From assembly GCA_963739615.1 (NCBI GenBank), contig CAVUBD010000035.1, positions 124,001-188,000 of the forward strand: DNA of 64,000 nt, written 5' to 3'. The number at the start of each line of letters is the position of its first letter. The stretch's first letter is position 1. The notes under the pieces were generated by a model that did not search any database, had not been told where the DNA came from, and saw nothing but the letters and a program-made list of their open reading frames with translations. Position numbers and translations under genes: made by a program. This document shows, piece after piece, positions 17,433 through 26,325 of this stretch. Source of the DNA: Palsa-504 sp963739615 (GTDB lineage: Bacteria; Actinomycetota; Actinomycetes; Streptosporangiales; Streptosporangiaceae).

Positions 17433-19782
17433 ATGCCTGAGGTCTCGAGCGGTACGGCGGCCTCGCTATCCCGGCGCGCGATTGAACCCGGCACCGGCCG
17501 GATCAGCCTGCCCAAGCCGCTGACCAGCTTCGTCGGCAGGGAACGCGAACTGGCGCAGGCGAAACGGCTGCTCAAGGACAGCTGCCTGGTCACGCTGACC
17601 GGGCCGGGCGGCAGCGGCAAGACCCGGCTGTGCATCGCCTTGGCCGGTGAGGTAGCCGGCGACTACCCGGACGGCGTTCTACTTCGTACCGCTGGCGCCT
17701 GTCCGGGATCCGGGGCTGGTGCCCTCGACGATCGCCCAGAGCATCGGGCTGCAAGATGCCAGAGACCGGCCCTTGATGGAGCACCTGATCAGCCAGTTGC
17801 GCGAGCGGCAGCTGCTGATCGTCCTGGATAACTTCGAGCACCTGCTGGCCGGCGCCCCGGTCGTGACGCGGCTGCTGCAGGAGACGAGCGCCGTGCGGAT
17901 TCTCGTCAGCAGCCGCTCGTCGCTGCGTGTTTCGGGGGAGCAGGAATGCCCGGTCCCGCCGCTCGCGGTCCCGGACGAGGAGGCTCGCCCGACGGCCGCG
18001 TCGCTGGCCGCCTGCGAGTCGGTGCGCCTGTTCGCCGAGCGGGCCATCGCCGCGGTGCCCGGATTCACCCTTGACGACGAGAACGCGCCGGCGGTCGCGC
18101 ATATCGCCCGCAGGCTGGACGGGCTGCCGCTGGCGATCGAGCTGGCGGCGGCGCGGGTCAAGCTGCTGCCGCCGAGGGCGATCTTGCCCCGGCTCGAGCA
18201 TTCGCTGGGGCTGCTGACCGGCGGCGGCCGCGACCTGCCGGACCGGCAGCAGACGCTGCGCGCGACGATCGCGTGGAGCTATGACCTGCTGACCGAGGCG
18301 GCCAGGCGGCTCCTCGGCGTGTGCTCGGTGTTCGCCGGAGGCGCCAGCCTGGAGATCATCGAGAGGGTCTGCGGTACGGCAGTGGACACCGGCCTGCCGG
18401 TGCTCGACGGCCTGGCCGAGCTGGTCGGCCACAGCCTGCTGCGGCAGGTGCGCAGCCCCGGGCCGTCGCCTGCGCGGTACGCGATGCTGGAGACGGTCCG
18501 GGAGTACGCGGCCGAACGCCTGGCGGCGATGCCGGAGGCGGAGCGGGCCCGCGGCACCCACGCCGCGGCTTTCCTGGCCCTGGTCGAGGCCGACGGCCGC
18601 CCGCACGCGGGCCTGGCCAAGAAGGAATGGCTGGAGCGGGTTGACATCGAGCACAACAACATCCGCGCGGCGCTCAGCTGGTACCGCCGGCATGATCCGG
18701 CCGCCGCGCTGCGGCTGGCCGCCTCGATGTCCGCGTTCTGGTCCCTGCGCGGACACCATACCGAGGGCAGGCAGCGCCTGGGCGAACTGCTCGGCCTGGT
18801 CCCCGGCCCGAGTACGGCGCGCGTCAGCGCCCTGAACGGTGCCGCCTGGCTGGCCATCGACCAGGGCGACTACGCCCATGCCGCCGACCTGCTCAGGGAG
18901 AGCATCGGGCTCAGCCGGACGCTCGGCGACAAGGTTGGCGTGGGCATCGCGACCGTGTACCTCGGCCGCAGCAAGATATCCAGCGGGCGGATCTTGGCGG
19001 GGGCACCGGACGTAGAGCGTGCCGCCACGCTGGTGAACGAGGCGCGCGACCGCCCGGCGATCGCGTTCGCGATGTTCTACTCCGCCCTGGTCGCACTGCT
19101 CACGGGCAGACTGGAAGCTGCCTGCGATCTGTTCGCGCGTTGCGGCGCGACGGCCGCCGAACTCGGCCTGGCGCCGCTGAGCGCGCGTGCCCGGCTGATG
19201 CTCGGCTTCCCCCTGCTGGACCTGGGTGAACTGTCCGCGGCCAGGAAGGCGCTTGCTGAGGGGTTCCAGATGTCCACGGACGTCGGCGACCGCTGGTTCG
19301 TCCAGCTCGGGCTGGGCGGATTCGCCGGGCTCGCGGCCAAGACCGGGCGCCCCCGGCTGGCGCTCCGGCTGGCCGGAGCCGCTGACGCGTACCGGGACGT
19401 GAACGAGTTCTCCATGCCAGGACCGATGGAGGAGATTGTCGACCGCTGGCTCGTGCCGACGCGGGCCAGGACCGGGCCGGCGGCCGGGCGGCTGCTCGCG
19501 GAGGGCCGGCGGCTGAGCCCGGAGCAGGCGGTTGCTCTCGTCCTGGCGAACGAGCCGGATGATGCCCCCGGGCCCCGGCAGACGCTGACCCGCCGGGAGG
19601 CCGAGGTCGCGGCGCTCGCGGCGCGCGGCCTGACCAACCGGGACATCGCCGCGCGGCTGTTCCTTTCGGTCCGGACCGTTGAGGTGCACGTCGATCACAT
19701 CCTCACGAAGCTGGGTTTCCGCACCCGGACCCAGCTGGCTGCCTGGGCTCATGAGGAGGGCCTGCTGGCGGAAGATACGTAG
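17433..19782 (+). CDS. ATPase-LuxR (LAL/AfsR-like) regulator, frame disrupted by one base
   Basis: About 782 residues if the frame is restored. N-terminus: PLTSFVGRERELAQAKRLL, then Walker A GPGGSGKT (about 58-65), LLIVLDNFEHLL (Walker B), ILVSSRSSLRV, LPLAIELAAAR, a TPR-like helical region, and a C-terminal LuxR HTH (LTRREAEVAALAARGLTNRDIAARLFL...). At about 17680 the sequence ggcgttctacttc lacks one base relative to GGC-GTG-TTC-TAC-TTC; both sides are strongly family-like. Such proteins are ATP-dependent activators. The monooxygenase immediately downstream is a likely target. Confidence 0.82.
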
Positions 19783-19837
19783 CATCTACGTAGTCCTTCA
19801 GATGGCCCGGCGGCGGCGGCGGACGCAGGGTTGGCGC

Positions 19838-21510
19838 GTGAACGCTTTTCCTCTTGCTCAGTCGGCCGCCCCCGGTTTGGTGACCCGCGGACGCGGCGGT
19901 TCCCGCGCGGACTGCCAGGTGCTGGTCGTCGGCGCCTGCCCACCGGGCTCGTGCTCGCCGCGGAACTGCTGGCCCGCGGCATCCACACCCGCGTCATCGA
20001 CCGAGGCGTCGGAGTGGCCCGGCAGGCCCGGGCGATCGGCATCCATGCCCGCACGCTGGAGGTCCTCGACATGATGGGCCTGGCGGGGCGGTTCATCGAG
20101 CACGGCCAGGTGGTGAATCATCTCTGCTTCTACTCCGAGGGCAGGTGCCTGACCAGCCTGGATTTCGGGCGCTGCGGCTCGCGGTTCGGGTTCCTGCTCG
20201 ACCTCCCGCAGGACCAGACCGAACGGCTGCTCCGCGCCCGGATCGCCGAGCTGGGCGGCGTCGTGGAGCAGCAAACCGAGCTCACCGGCCTGGCCGCCGG
20301 CGGCGACGCCGTCACCGCGGCCGTCCGCGGGGTTCAGGAGGGCCAGGCCCGGACGATCACCGCTGAATACGTGGTCGGCTGCGACGGCGCGCACAGCCGG
20401 GTCCGGAGCGAGCTCGGCCTGACCTTCCACGGGCACCCCTACCCGCAGGAATGGCTGCTCGCCGACGTCCTGCTGGACTGGGACCTCCGCGAAGACGCGG
20501 TCCATGCGTTCTTCCGGCCCGACGGGCTGCCGGTGATCTTCTTCCCGATGCGCGGGCACCGGTGGAGGGTGACACTCCCCTTCGCGGGGAACCGGGACCA
20601 GCAGGCCCCCACCCTGGCTGAGATCCAGCAGCTGACCAGCCAGCGGGCGCCGCGGCCGGTCGCCGTGTCCGATCCCACCTGGCTGGCCAGCTTCCGCTGC
20701 CATCGCCGGTCGGCCAGTGCCTACCGGCGCGGCCGCGTGCTGCTGGCCGGCGACGCGGTGCACATCCACACCCCGGCCGGCGGCCAGGGCCTGAACACCG
20801 GCGTCATGGACGCCCACAACCTGGGCTGGAAGCTCGCCCTTGTCGTCTCCGGCCGGGTGCCCGACACGCTGCTCGACACCTACGGCACCGAGCGGCGCCC
20901 GGTGGCGGAGGACGTGCTCAGGCTCACGCACGCCCTGGTCCACTACGGCACCATGAGCCAGCCCGTCAAGCGACGGGTCCGCGACGTTGTCGTCCCGGCC
21001 CTCGGCCGCAGTGCGGTCATCCAGCGCCGGGTGGCCCGCAGGATCAGCCAGGTCTACGTCACCTACCCGCCGGGGCCGCTGGCCCGCCAGGACCGCGGCC
21101 GAGGCGGGCCGGGACCCGGCCAGCGCATGCCCGACATTCAGGTCTGCGCGGGCAGCCAGCCCACCACGCTGCACCGCGTCCTGCGCGGTGGCCGGCACGT
21201 CCTGGTAGTTCCCGCAGGCCACCTGGCCAGCGTGCTGAGCGACTCAGGGCTGCGGCCCTACAGCAGCGACCTCGAGGTCGTCACGGGCGACGTCGCGCAA
21301 GCGCCGAGACCTCGTGACGATGGCACCGGGCCGGTCATCCTGGTCCGGCCGGACGGCCACGCGGCGGCCCGGGGAAAGCCAGGCAGCATGGAACCGGTGA
21401 CAGGTTACCTACGCGACCTGTTCAGGAAACCGGCCGGCCATCCCAGGGCGCGCACCCTGAAGACGGTGAGCTATACGCCGTCTGCAGCACCGCCGCAGAC
21501 CCAAAGATGA
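19838..21510 (+). CDS. FAD-dependent aromatic monooxygenase (PHBH/RdmE-like), frame disrupted
   Basis: Flavoprotein hydroxylase for aromatic, often polyketide, substrates. The first 34 residues (from GTG 19838, VNAFPLAQSAAPG... to QVLVVGA) read in one frame and the rest (PTGLVLAAELLARGI onward) in another, with one C missing at about 19938. This breaks the FAD-binding GxGxxG and also turns its middle Gly codon into TGC. Downstream motifs are intact: VVGCDGAHSRVR and LLAGDAVHIHTPAGGQGLNTGVMDAHNLGWKLA, then a thioredoxin-like C-terminus. It starts 55 bases after the ATPase-LuxR gene. Confidence 0.82.
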
Positions 21511-22093
21511 TCTTGAAGATGCTGCTGCGGGAAAGCCCGGAACCGGATTATCTGCCCGCCGCCGAACGCGAGGCTTGCCCTGGCTGCAGGCGCTCCGATT
21601 CGGCAGGGGGTGTTCTTCCAGGTCATGCCTGTATCTGCGAGTGCCTCGACTCGCCGCCGTGCAAGCGATAACGACACAGGTTATCTGCCTCAAGAGTCGA
21701 GCGCCGACGCAGTCATGACCCGCTGAGCGGGACCTCAGCCAAAGAACGGGCTGCTGCCGTCCCGCCGACTGGCCAGGCAGCGGAGGTCGTCGGTGAGGTG
21801 GGCGTTTCCGCAGAAGCGCCTTGTGAAGCAGTGCACAAGCCGCTTCCCACGGTCACCGACTACGGCAACGCCCACCGCGCCGTCCTGGCCCGTCAATACG
21901 GGACTGGCCGGCACGGCAGCGGACCTTCGCGTCAGGCGCGCAGGACCTTCGTCTCTGGCGCTCAGTCGTCCGGTCGGCCAAGCGTTGGGGCGTGGACATC
22001 AGGAATGCAGATCGCCGTCTGTGGCCTCGCTGTCCTGTGTGCAGGCACGGAGGATGACAGCCGGGGCATATCGGCAGACAGGAGGCCGATGCC
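21511..22093. other. 583-base gap containing repeat copy C
   Basis: No open frame here looks protein-like on either strand. The gap holds element copy C and the ribosome site of the next gene (GGAGG at 22081-22085). The remainder is unassigned and may be degraded coding sequence. Confidence 0.5.
21619..21708 (+). repeat. Dispersed element copy C (core GTGCAAGCGATAACGACACA)
   Basis: Core 21659-21678. The 40 bases before the core match copy D at roughly two thirds of positions (shared words cagg-catg, gtat-tgc, agtgc). Copy C is also framed by the inverted arms ctcgactc (21645-21652) and gagtcgag (21694-21701). Confidence 0.7.
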
Positions 22094-23380
22094 ATGAGAA
22101 GGCTGCTTGCTTTCGCGCTGGCTGCGCTTGTAGTTGCAGGGTGGTGGCTTTACCCCTCCCAGGCCAGCGCCAGCACGCTAGCAGATTGCCTCGCCCGGCA
22201 GCACGTCTGCGTCAACAGTGACAGCCGTGCTCTGGTCTCCCAGGCGCAGGAGGCCCAGTTGGAGCAGCAGATCGGCGGCGCTGACCTCTACCTGGTAGCC
22301 GCCGCCTCTGACCCGGCTGGCTACGACAGCGCCATGACGCGGATCATTAGCATGCTGAACGGACACAAGCAGTTCACCGTCGGCTTCATGGACAGCAGGC
22401 TGATGCATTTCGGCGCGTACAACAAGGGGATGCTGCCCGCCCACGGCGCCGCCGACATCGCCACCGAGGTAGTGGCGCAGCATCAGGCGGACAAGGACGT
22501 CTACGCGACCCTCGCGGATTTCGTGACCGATGTGCAGAAAGCAGTCGGCTCAGGGTCTGCGGGTGCAACGGGTACCTCTTCGCAGGCGTGGACCAATGTC
22601 CTGATCGGCCTCGGCGTGATTGTCGTGCTGATCGTTTCCGGGATCTTCCTGGTCGGGCGGCCTGTCCGCAGACGCCTGCAACGGGAGCTCGGGGAGGCCA
22701 AGACCGCCGCGCAGGACGATCTGATCGCTCTGAGCACCGCTGTTACCGACCTTCGCACCGACGCCTCCATCCAGGGCAGCGCGGAGGCGGCCAAGGAGCA
22801 GGGCGCGGCGCTGGACGCCTACGAGCGCGGAACCAGGGCGCTGGATACCGCCCGGCGGGCCGGGGACATGGGAGCGGTCAGCCGCGCCATCGCCGAAGGG
22901 CACTACCACGTGGCCTGCGCCACGGCTCTTGCCAACGGCGAGCCACGGCCGGGCCGGCGGCCAGCGTGCTTCTTCGACCCGCGGCACGGCATGTCGGTAC
23001 GTGACGTGCAGTGGACGCCGACGGCGGGCGGCCCCGACCGTGAGGTCCCGGCCTGCATCGATTGCGCTCACAAGGTGGAGCAGGGCATAGAGCCGCAGAT
23101 ACGCCAGGTCGAGGTGCGCGGCGCCCCTGTCAGCTACCTCGATTCCCGTCTCGCCCCGGCGTACTGGAGGGGCTACGGTTTCGGTCCTGGCCTGTTCGCC
23201 GGGTTCCTGCTCGGGCAGGCGTCCACGCCGGGCTACTTCGGCGGCTTCGGCGGCGGCAGCTTCGGAGGCGATGGCGGGGGCGGCGGTTTCGGCGGCGGCA
23301 GCTTCGGCGGCGGCAGCTTCGGCGGCGGCAGCTTCGGAGGCGGCGGGGGCGGCGGTTTCGGCGGCGGCGGCTTCTCGTAG
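22094..23380 (+). CDS. Membrane protein with TPM-like N-terminus and Gly-rich FGGGS tail
   Basis: 428 residues, start ATG 22094 with GGAGG 8 bases upstream. A signal peptide (MRRLLAFALAALVVAGWWLYPSQASA) is followed by an extracytoplasmic domain of about 130 residues with GADLYLVAAASDP, a TM helix at about 170-192, a cytoplasmic helical stretch, and a domain with ACFFDPRHGMS and PACIDCAHKV, whose three Cys residues could bind metal. The last 50 residues are repeats of FGGGS. The family occurs in actinobacteria without known function. Copies C and D of the dispersed element flank it. Confidence 0.75.
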   Translation: MRRLLAFALAALVVAGWWLYPSQASASTLADCLARQHVCVNSDSRALVSQAQEAQLEQQIGGADLYLVAAASDPAGYDSAMTRIISMLNGHKQFTVGFMDSRLMHFGAYNKGMLPAHGAADIATEVVAQHQADKDVYATLADFVTDVQKAVGSGSAGATGTSSQAWTNVLIGLGVIVVLIVSGIFLVGRPVRRRLQRELGEAKTAAQDDLIALSTAVTDLRTDASIQGSAEAAKEQGAALDAYERGTRALDTARRAGDMGAVSRAIAEGHYHVACATALANGEPRPGRRPACFFDPRHGMSVRDVQWTPTAGGPDREVPACIDCAHKVEQGIEPQIRQVEVRGAPVSYLDSRLAPAYWRGYGFGPGLFAGFLLGQASTPGYFGGFGGGSFGGDGGGGGFGGGSFGGGSFGGGSFGGGGGGGFGGGGFS

Positions 23381-23403
23381 GGGCAGCGCCGCGCTGAAAA
23401 ACG

Positions 23404-25056
23404 TCATTCGCAGGCAGCACGGAGTCGGCAGCGGAAGCGGAAGTGCGCGGCGGCCCGCCTTCCTGTGAGGTGCTCTGTGGCCAGCTCGGTCGCGCTGCCC
23501 GGCGTCCCGCAGCAGGCCATGGCCGTATATGCAAGTGCAGTCACAGTCCATGGTGCAAACGATAACCACTCAGGTTGTCGGCCTGGCTCCTGGTGCGATG
23601 CGTCCGGCAGTTGGAGTCGTTCGCTGCTGCCTGGCTCGTTGAAGGCGTTGGTCGCGTGAAGCATCTCGGTGGCGCGAGCGAGGCTTGAGAAGTCGATCCG
23701 GGCGGTGTAATCGTGCCCGTAGCGCAGCGCCTTGATCAGCACGCTTGAGTCGCTCTGGCGGGTCAGCTGCCTGAGCCCGCCGAGGTAGTCGTCGCGGAAC
23801 ACCGTCGGGATGATGATCCTTGACTGTCCGCCGCTGGCCAGCTCGGCGTTCATCATGACGCGCGCGACGCGGCCGTTGCCGTCGTCGAACGGGTGAACCT
23901 CGGAGACGAGGAACATCATGTAGACGGCACGCTCGAAGGCAGTGTCCAGCGCGGCCAGCCCTTCCCATCCGGCGCGCAGCGTGCCGGCCACCAGCCCGGG
24001 CAGGACGAACAGGGAATCCCCGGCGCGGTTGGCGGCTTCCTTGAAGAGCCCGGGACGCTTGCCGGGCCGTCCGCCCATGATGATGGCATGCCTGGACCTC
24101 AGCAGGTCCAGGAACTCCTGTGGCGCGGCTGCCAGGGTGGTCATCCCGGCCAGGTCGGCAACGACCATGTAGGTGCCAACCAGGTCGTGGGAGTCGTCCG
24201 CGCGCCCGGGTACCTGTTTCCCGTCGTAGACGACGGCGACCGCCTCGTCCAGTTCGAACTCGGTTCCCTCGATGAAGTTGGAGAAGTACGCCTCGAAGAA
24301 CGGCAGGTACTCATAGCGAGGGTCTCGGGGATCGGCCACTGGCCTGTTCTGCGGCGCTGACAGGCGCAGGCTGTCAGCCAGCTGTCCGAGCAGACGGACG
24401 CGGTCCTGGTCATAGGGCAGCGATTTCTGGCGTGCCGCCAGCGCCCGGGATGATGTGACGACGTGCTGCGTGCCCAGCGCTGCCCCCACCATCCGGGACA
24501 GCGCCTTCATCGAGTCCACCGGGGCGCCGACCAGGCCGGCGACCTGCTCGGCCTGGTCTCGGTACCGCGCGAGCCGCTGCGGTCCGTCGGCCTGGCACAG
24601 CCGGTCGATCCAGTCGCCTAGCTCGACCGGGTCCAGCGTGCGGCGCGCCAGGCCAGCGCGGGAGCGCGACGGCCGGGCGTTCTCCGCCAGCGCGCGTCCC
24701 CTGCTGGCCTGGTACAGGCCAGCAGGCAGCGGGATGTCCCCAGCCAGCGGCCCCGCTCCCGGCCGCGCCGTCACCCGCAGGCCCGGCAGCTCGACATCCC
24801 TGGCCCGGCCATCACGGACGAGGTAGAGCACGCCGTCGACAGGCCCCCCGGTCACGGCCGAGCGGTCGGTGATGACCGCACCAGGGAACATCCCTCCGGC
24901 GATAGCCGGCCACTCCCGCGCCGTCACCGCACTCGGCTCCGACGTCACATCGCTGGTGTAGACGCCTGCCGCCAAGCGCACGAGCTCGCCACGGCGCACG
25001 CGTCCTGCGATTGTCGCAGGCGGCACCTTCGAGGCGAAGACGATGGTCGTATCCAC
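23404..25056 (-). CDS. AbiEi-like winged helix fused to Fic AMPylase; C-terminus replaced by repeat sequence
   Basis: Fic proteins transfer AMP to target proteins. GTG start at 25056 with GAAGGG upstream. Residues 1-110 resemble the AbiEi antitoxin N-terminus (RVRRGELVRLAAGVYTSD). The Fic core follows: self-inhibitory SNFIEG at 259-264 (active Glu present) and the catalytic motif HPFDDGNGR at 388-396. The natural end is probably near RLQLP (residue 484, about 23605). Beyond it about 66 residues are encoded antisense to element copy D and unrelated sequence, so the native stop has been lost. Probably a toxin or regulator with its own inhibitor. Confidence 0.8.
   Translation of the reverse strand: MDTTIVFASKVPPATIAGRVRRGELVRLAAGVYTSDVTSEPSAVTAREWPAIAGGMFPGAVITDRSAVTGGPVDGVLYLVRDGRARDVELPGLRVTARPGAGPLAGDIPLPAGLYQASRGRALAENARPSRSRAGLARRTLDPVELGDWIDRLCQADGPQRLARYRDQAEQVAGLVGAPVDSMKALSRMVGAALGTQHVVTSSRALAARQKSLPYDQDRVRLLGQLADSLRLSAPQNRPVADPRDPRYEYLPFFEAYFSNFIEGTEFELDEAVAVVYDGKQVPGRADDSHDLVGTYMVVADLAGMTTLAAAPQEFLDLLRSRHAIIMGGRPGKRPGLFKEAANRAGDSLFVLPGLVAGTLRAGWEGLAALDTAFERAVYMMFLVSEVHPFDDGNGRVARVMMNAELASGGQSRIIIPTVFRDDYLGGLRQLTRQSDSSVLIKALRYGHDYTARIDFSSLARATEMLHATNAFNEPGSSERLQLPDASHQEPGRQPEWLSFAPWTVTALAYTAMACCGTPGSATELATEHLTGRRAAAHFRFRCRLRAACE
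23513..23602 (+). repeat. Dispersed element copy D (core GTGCAAACGATAACCACTCA)
   Basis: Core 23553-23572. Best match to copy C upstream and copy A downstream. Its right boundary coincides with the expected 3' end of the Fic gene on the other strand. Confidence 0.7.
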
Positions 25057-25164
25057 GTTTCCCTTCGCTCTCTCCGAAGAAATATGCGCTTAGCATACGC
25101 GGCGGCGAAGTTTTCCGTGAATAATGGCCCAAATGTTGCCAGTGACCGTTCCTACTGTGCCGTG

Positions 25165-25254
25165 AGTTCACCGGCGGGACCTGTGAGCGTTAGCAATATC
25201 CGCCGTGCAAACGATAACGACACAATTGTCGGGCCAGCGCCTAGTCCGGCCAGG
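25165..25254 (+). repeat. Dispersed element copy E (core GTGCAAACGATAACGACACA)
   Basis: Core 25205-25224, followed by attgtcgggcc. Together with copy D it brackets the AbiEi-Fic gene as direct repeats. The gap at 25057-25344 holds nothing else recognisable. Confidence 0.68.
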
Positions 25255-25344
25255 GGCTGTCGATTAGCGAGGCCGTCGAGGAGGCTAGCGCCCCTCGAGG
25301 GGTTGCATTCCTTGGATGCGCGCACGCTTTGACTTGTTCCAGCG

Positions 25345-25815
25345 TCAGGAAGTTGGCTGTTCATGCGGGACGGGCGGCCGGGTGACCGGAATGATGCGGA
25401 TGAGGGTATCCAGGCCGGTGAAGTCGGCGGGGTTGGTCGTGTACAGCGGCAGGCCCTCGGCGATTGCGGTGGCTGCGATCATCAGGTCGACAGCCCTGCC
25501 CCGAGGCTTACGGCCCGCAGCGATGACAGCCGCCGTCACGCGGCCGAAGATGCGCGCCGCCTCGGCGTCGAACGGCACCGGGTCGAACTCATTCTCGGCC
25601 CGTTGCAGGATCTCCAGTCGCCGCGCCCGCTCGGCATGCTCGTCGTAGGCGGCCTGCTCGTCCTTGCCGCGGACTTCGTGCGGACCGGCGGACAGTTCCG
25701 CCAGGGTAATGGCGCTGATCGCCATCTCATCGGGCAACTCGGCAGGGTCGATCCATTTCCGCAAGATCAAGATGTTCGTGTCGAGCATGCCCTGCCGGGG
25801 CTGCTCATCGCTCAT
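25345..25815 (-). CDS. VapC-like PIN-domain toxin
   Basis: 156 residues from ATG 25815 (MSDEQPRQGMLDTNILILRKW); longer starts upstream would run far into the antitoxin gene. PIN residues: GMLDTNILIL (Asp), TLAELSAGPHEV (Glu), RAVDLMIAATAIA (Asp) and LYTTNPADFTGL. It overlaps the antitoxin 3' end by 11 bases, indicating translational coupling. Predicted ribonuclease toxin; target unknown. Confidence 0.88.
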   Translation of the reverse strand: MSDEQPRQGMLDTNILILRKWIDPAELPDEMAISAITLAELSAGPHEVRGKDEQAAYDEHAERARRLEILQRAENEFDPVPFDAEAARIFGRVTAAVIAAGRKPRGRAVDLMIAATAIAEGLPLYTTNPADFTGLDTLIRIIPVTRPPVPHEQPTS

Positions 25816-26074
25816 ATGCGCTGCCAGCCTCATGATCCAGTGCAGCGTCTTGATCAGCCCGGAATGCCTCCAGGTCAACGGCAGGAGCATTGCGCGACAT
25901 GGCGGCGAACTCCTGCCTGGGGACGAACCGGCGGCGCTGACGTAGCGGGATCAGCTCTGCGATCCGGTGGCCGTCCCGGGTGACGGTGAAGGACTGTCCG
26001 TGTTCGACGGCATCCATGATCTCCCGCGATCTTGTCCGCAAGTCGCGCTGGGTAATCTCCGGGTGAGCATGCAT
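25805..26074 (-). CDS. Phd/YefM-family antitoxin
   Basis: 89 residues: ITQRDLRTRSREIMDAVEHGQSFTVTRDGHRIAELIPL, the standard Phd/YefM DNA-binding half, and a C-terminal toxin-neutralising tail. ATG 26074 is preceded by pyrimidines, not a Shine-Dalgarno, and the operator palindromes begin only 10 bases upstream, so the transcript may be leaderless. Autorepression through 26084-26122 is very likely. Confidence 0.88.
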   Translation of the reverse strand: MHAHPEITQRDLRTRSREIMDAVEHGQSFTVTRDGHRIAELIPLRQRRRFVPRQEFAAMSRNAPAVDLEAFRADQDAALDHEAGSAYER

Positions 26075-26083
26075 AAAGGAAAG

Positions 26084-26122
26084 GGTAGCACCAGGTGCTA
26101 TCTGGTGCTACCAGCACCAGAT
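26084..26122. promoter_or_regulatory. Compound palindromic operator of the Phd-VapC pair
   Basis: Alternating half-sites AGCACCAG (26087-26094), CTGGTGCT (26102-26109) and AGCACCAG (26113-26120) form overlapping perfect palindromes: ggtagcaccag/ctggtgctacc (26084-26112) and atctggtgct/agcaccagat (26100-26122). This spacing suits cooperative binding of antitoxin dimers. Confidence 0.8.
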
Positions 26123-26232
26123 GAGCTGCCCGCGCTTGGCAGCAGTCCTGGCGGGTGCCGCGCCTAAGCGTCCAGAGGCCCTGCTGACCATTGAAACTCG
26201 GGCGTGCGTTCAGCTCGCTTTAGTCACTGTTC

Positions 26233-26313
26233 GTTGTTCCGGCGGTGTACCGAATGATATTGACATCGACCATGATGTCGGGCATCATTGCTACGGTACA
26301 CCGCTGGAACAAC
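26233..26313. repeat. 81-base inverted repeat immediately upstream of the GTPase gene
   Basis: Outer arms gttgttccggcggtgtacc (26233-26251) and ggtacaccgctggaacaac (26295-26313) pair at 18 of 19 positions. Inside, aatgat (26253-26258)/atcatt (26284-26289) and gacatc (26262-26267)/gatgtc (26274-26279) also pair about nearly the same centre. It ends 12 bases before the GTPase start, so it covers the promoter or leader. Confidence 0.8.
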
Positions 26314-26325
26314 AGGGATGAGGTC

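Noticed and set aside
23230..23375. Tandem ggcggcagcttc-type repeats resembling a repeat array
   Set aside because: They are in-frame codons for the FGGGS tail of the membrane protein; no spacers, so not CRISPR.
10313..25224. Dispersed element as integron attC sites
   Set aside because: No RYYYAAC/GTTRRRY pair or attC-like fold is evident and no IntI integrase is in the window; kept only as an unnamed repeat.
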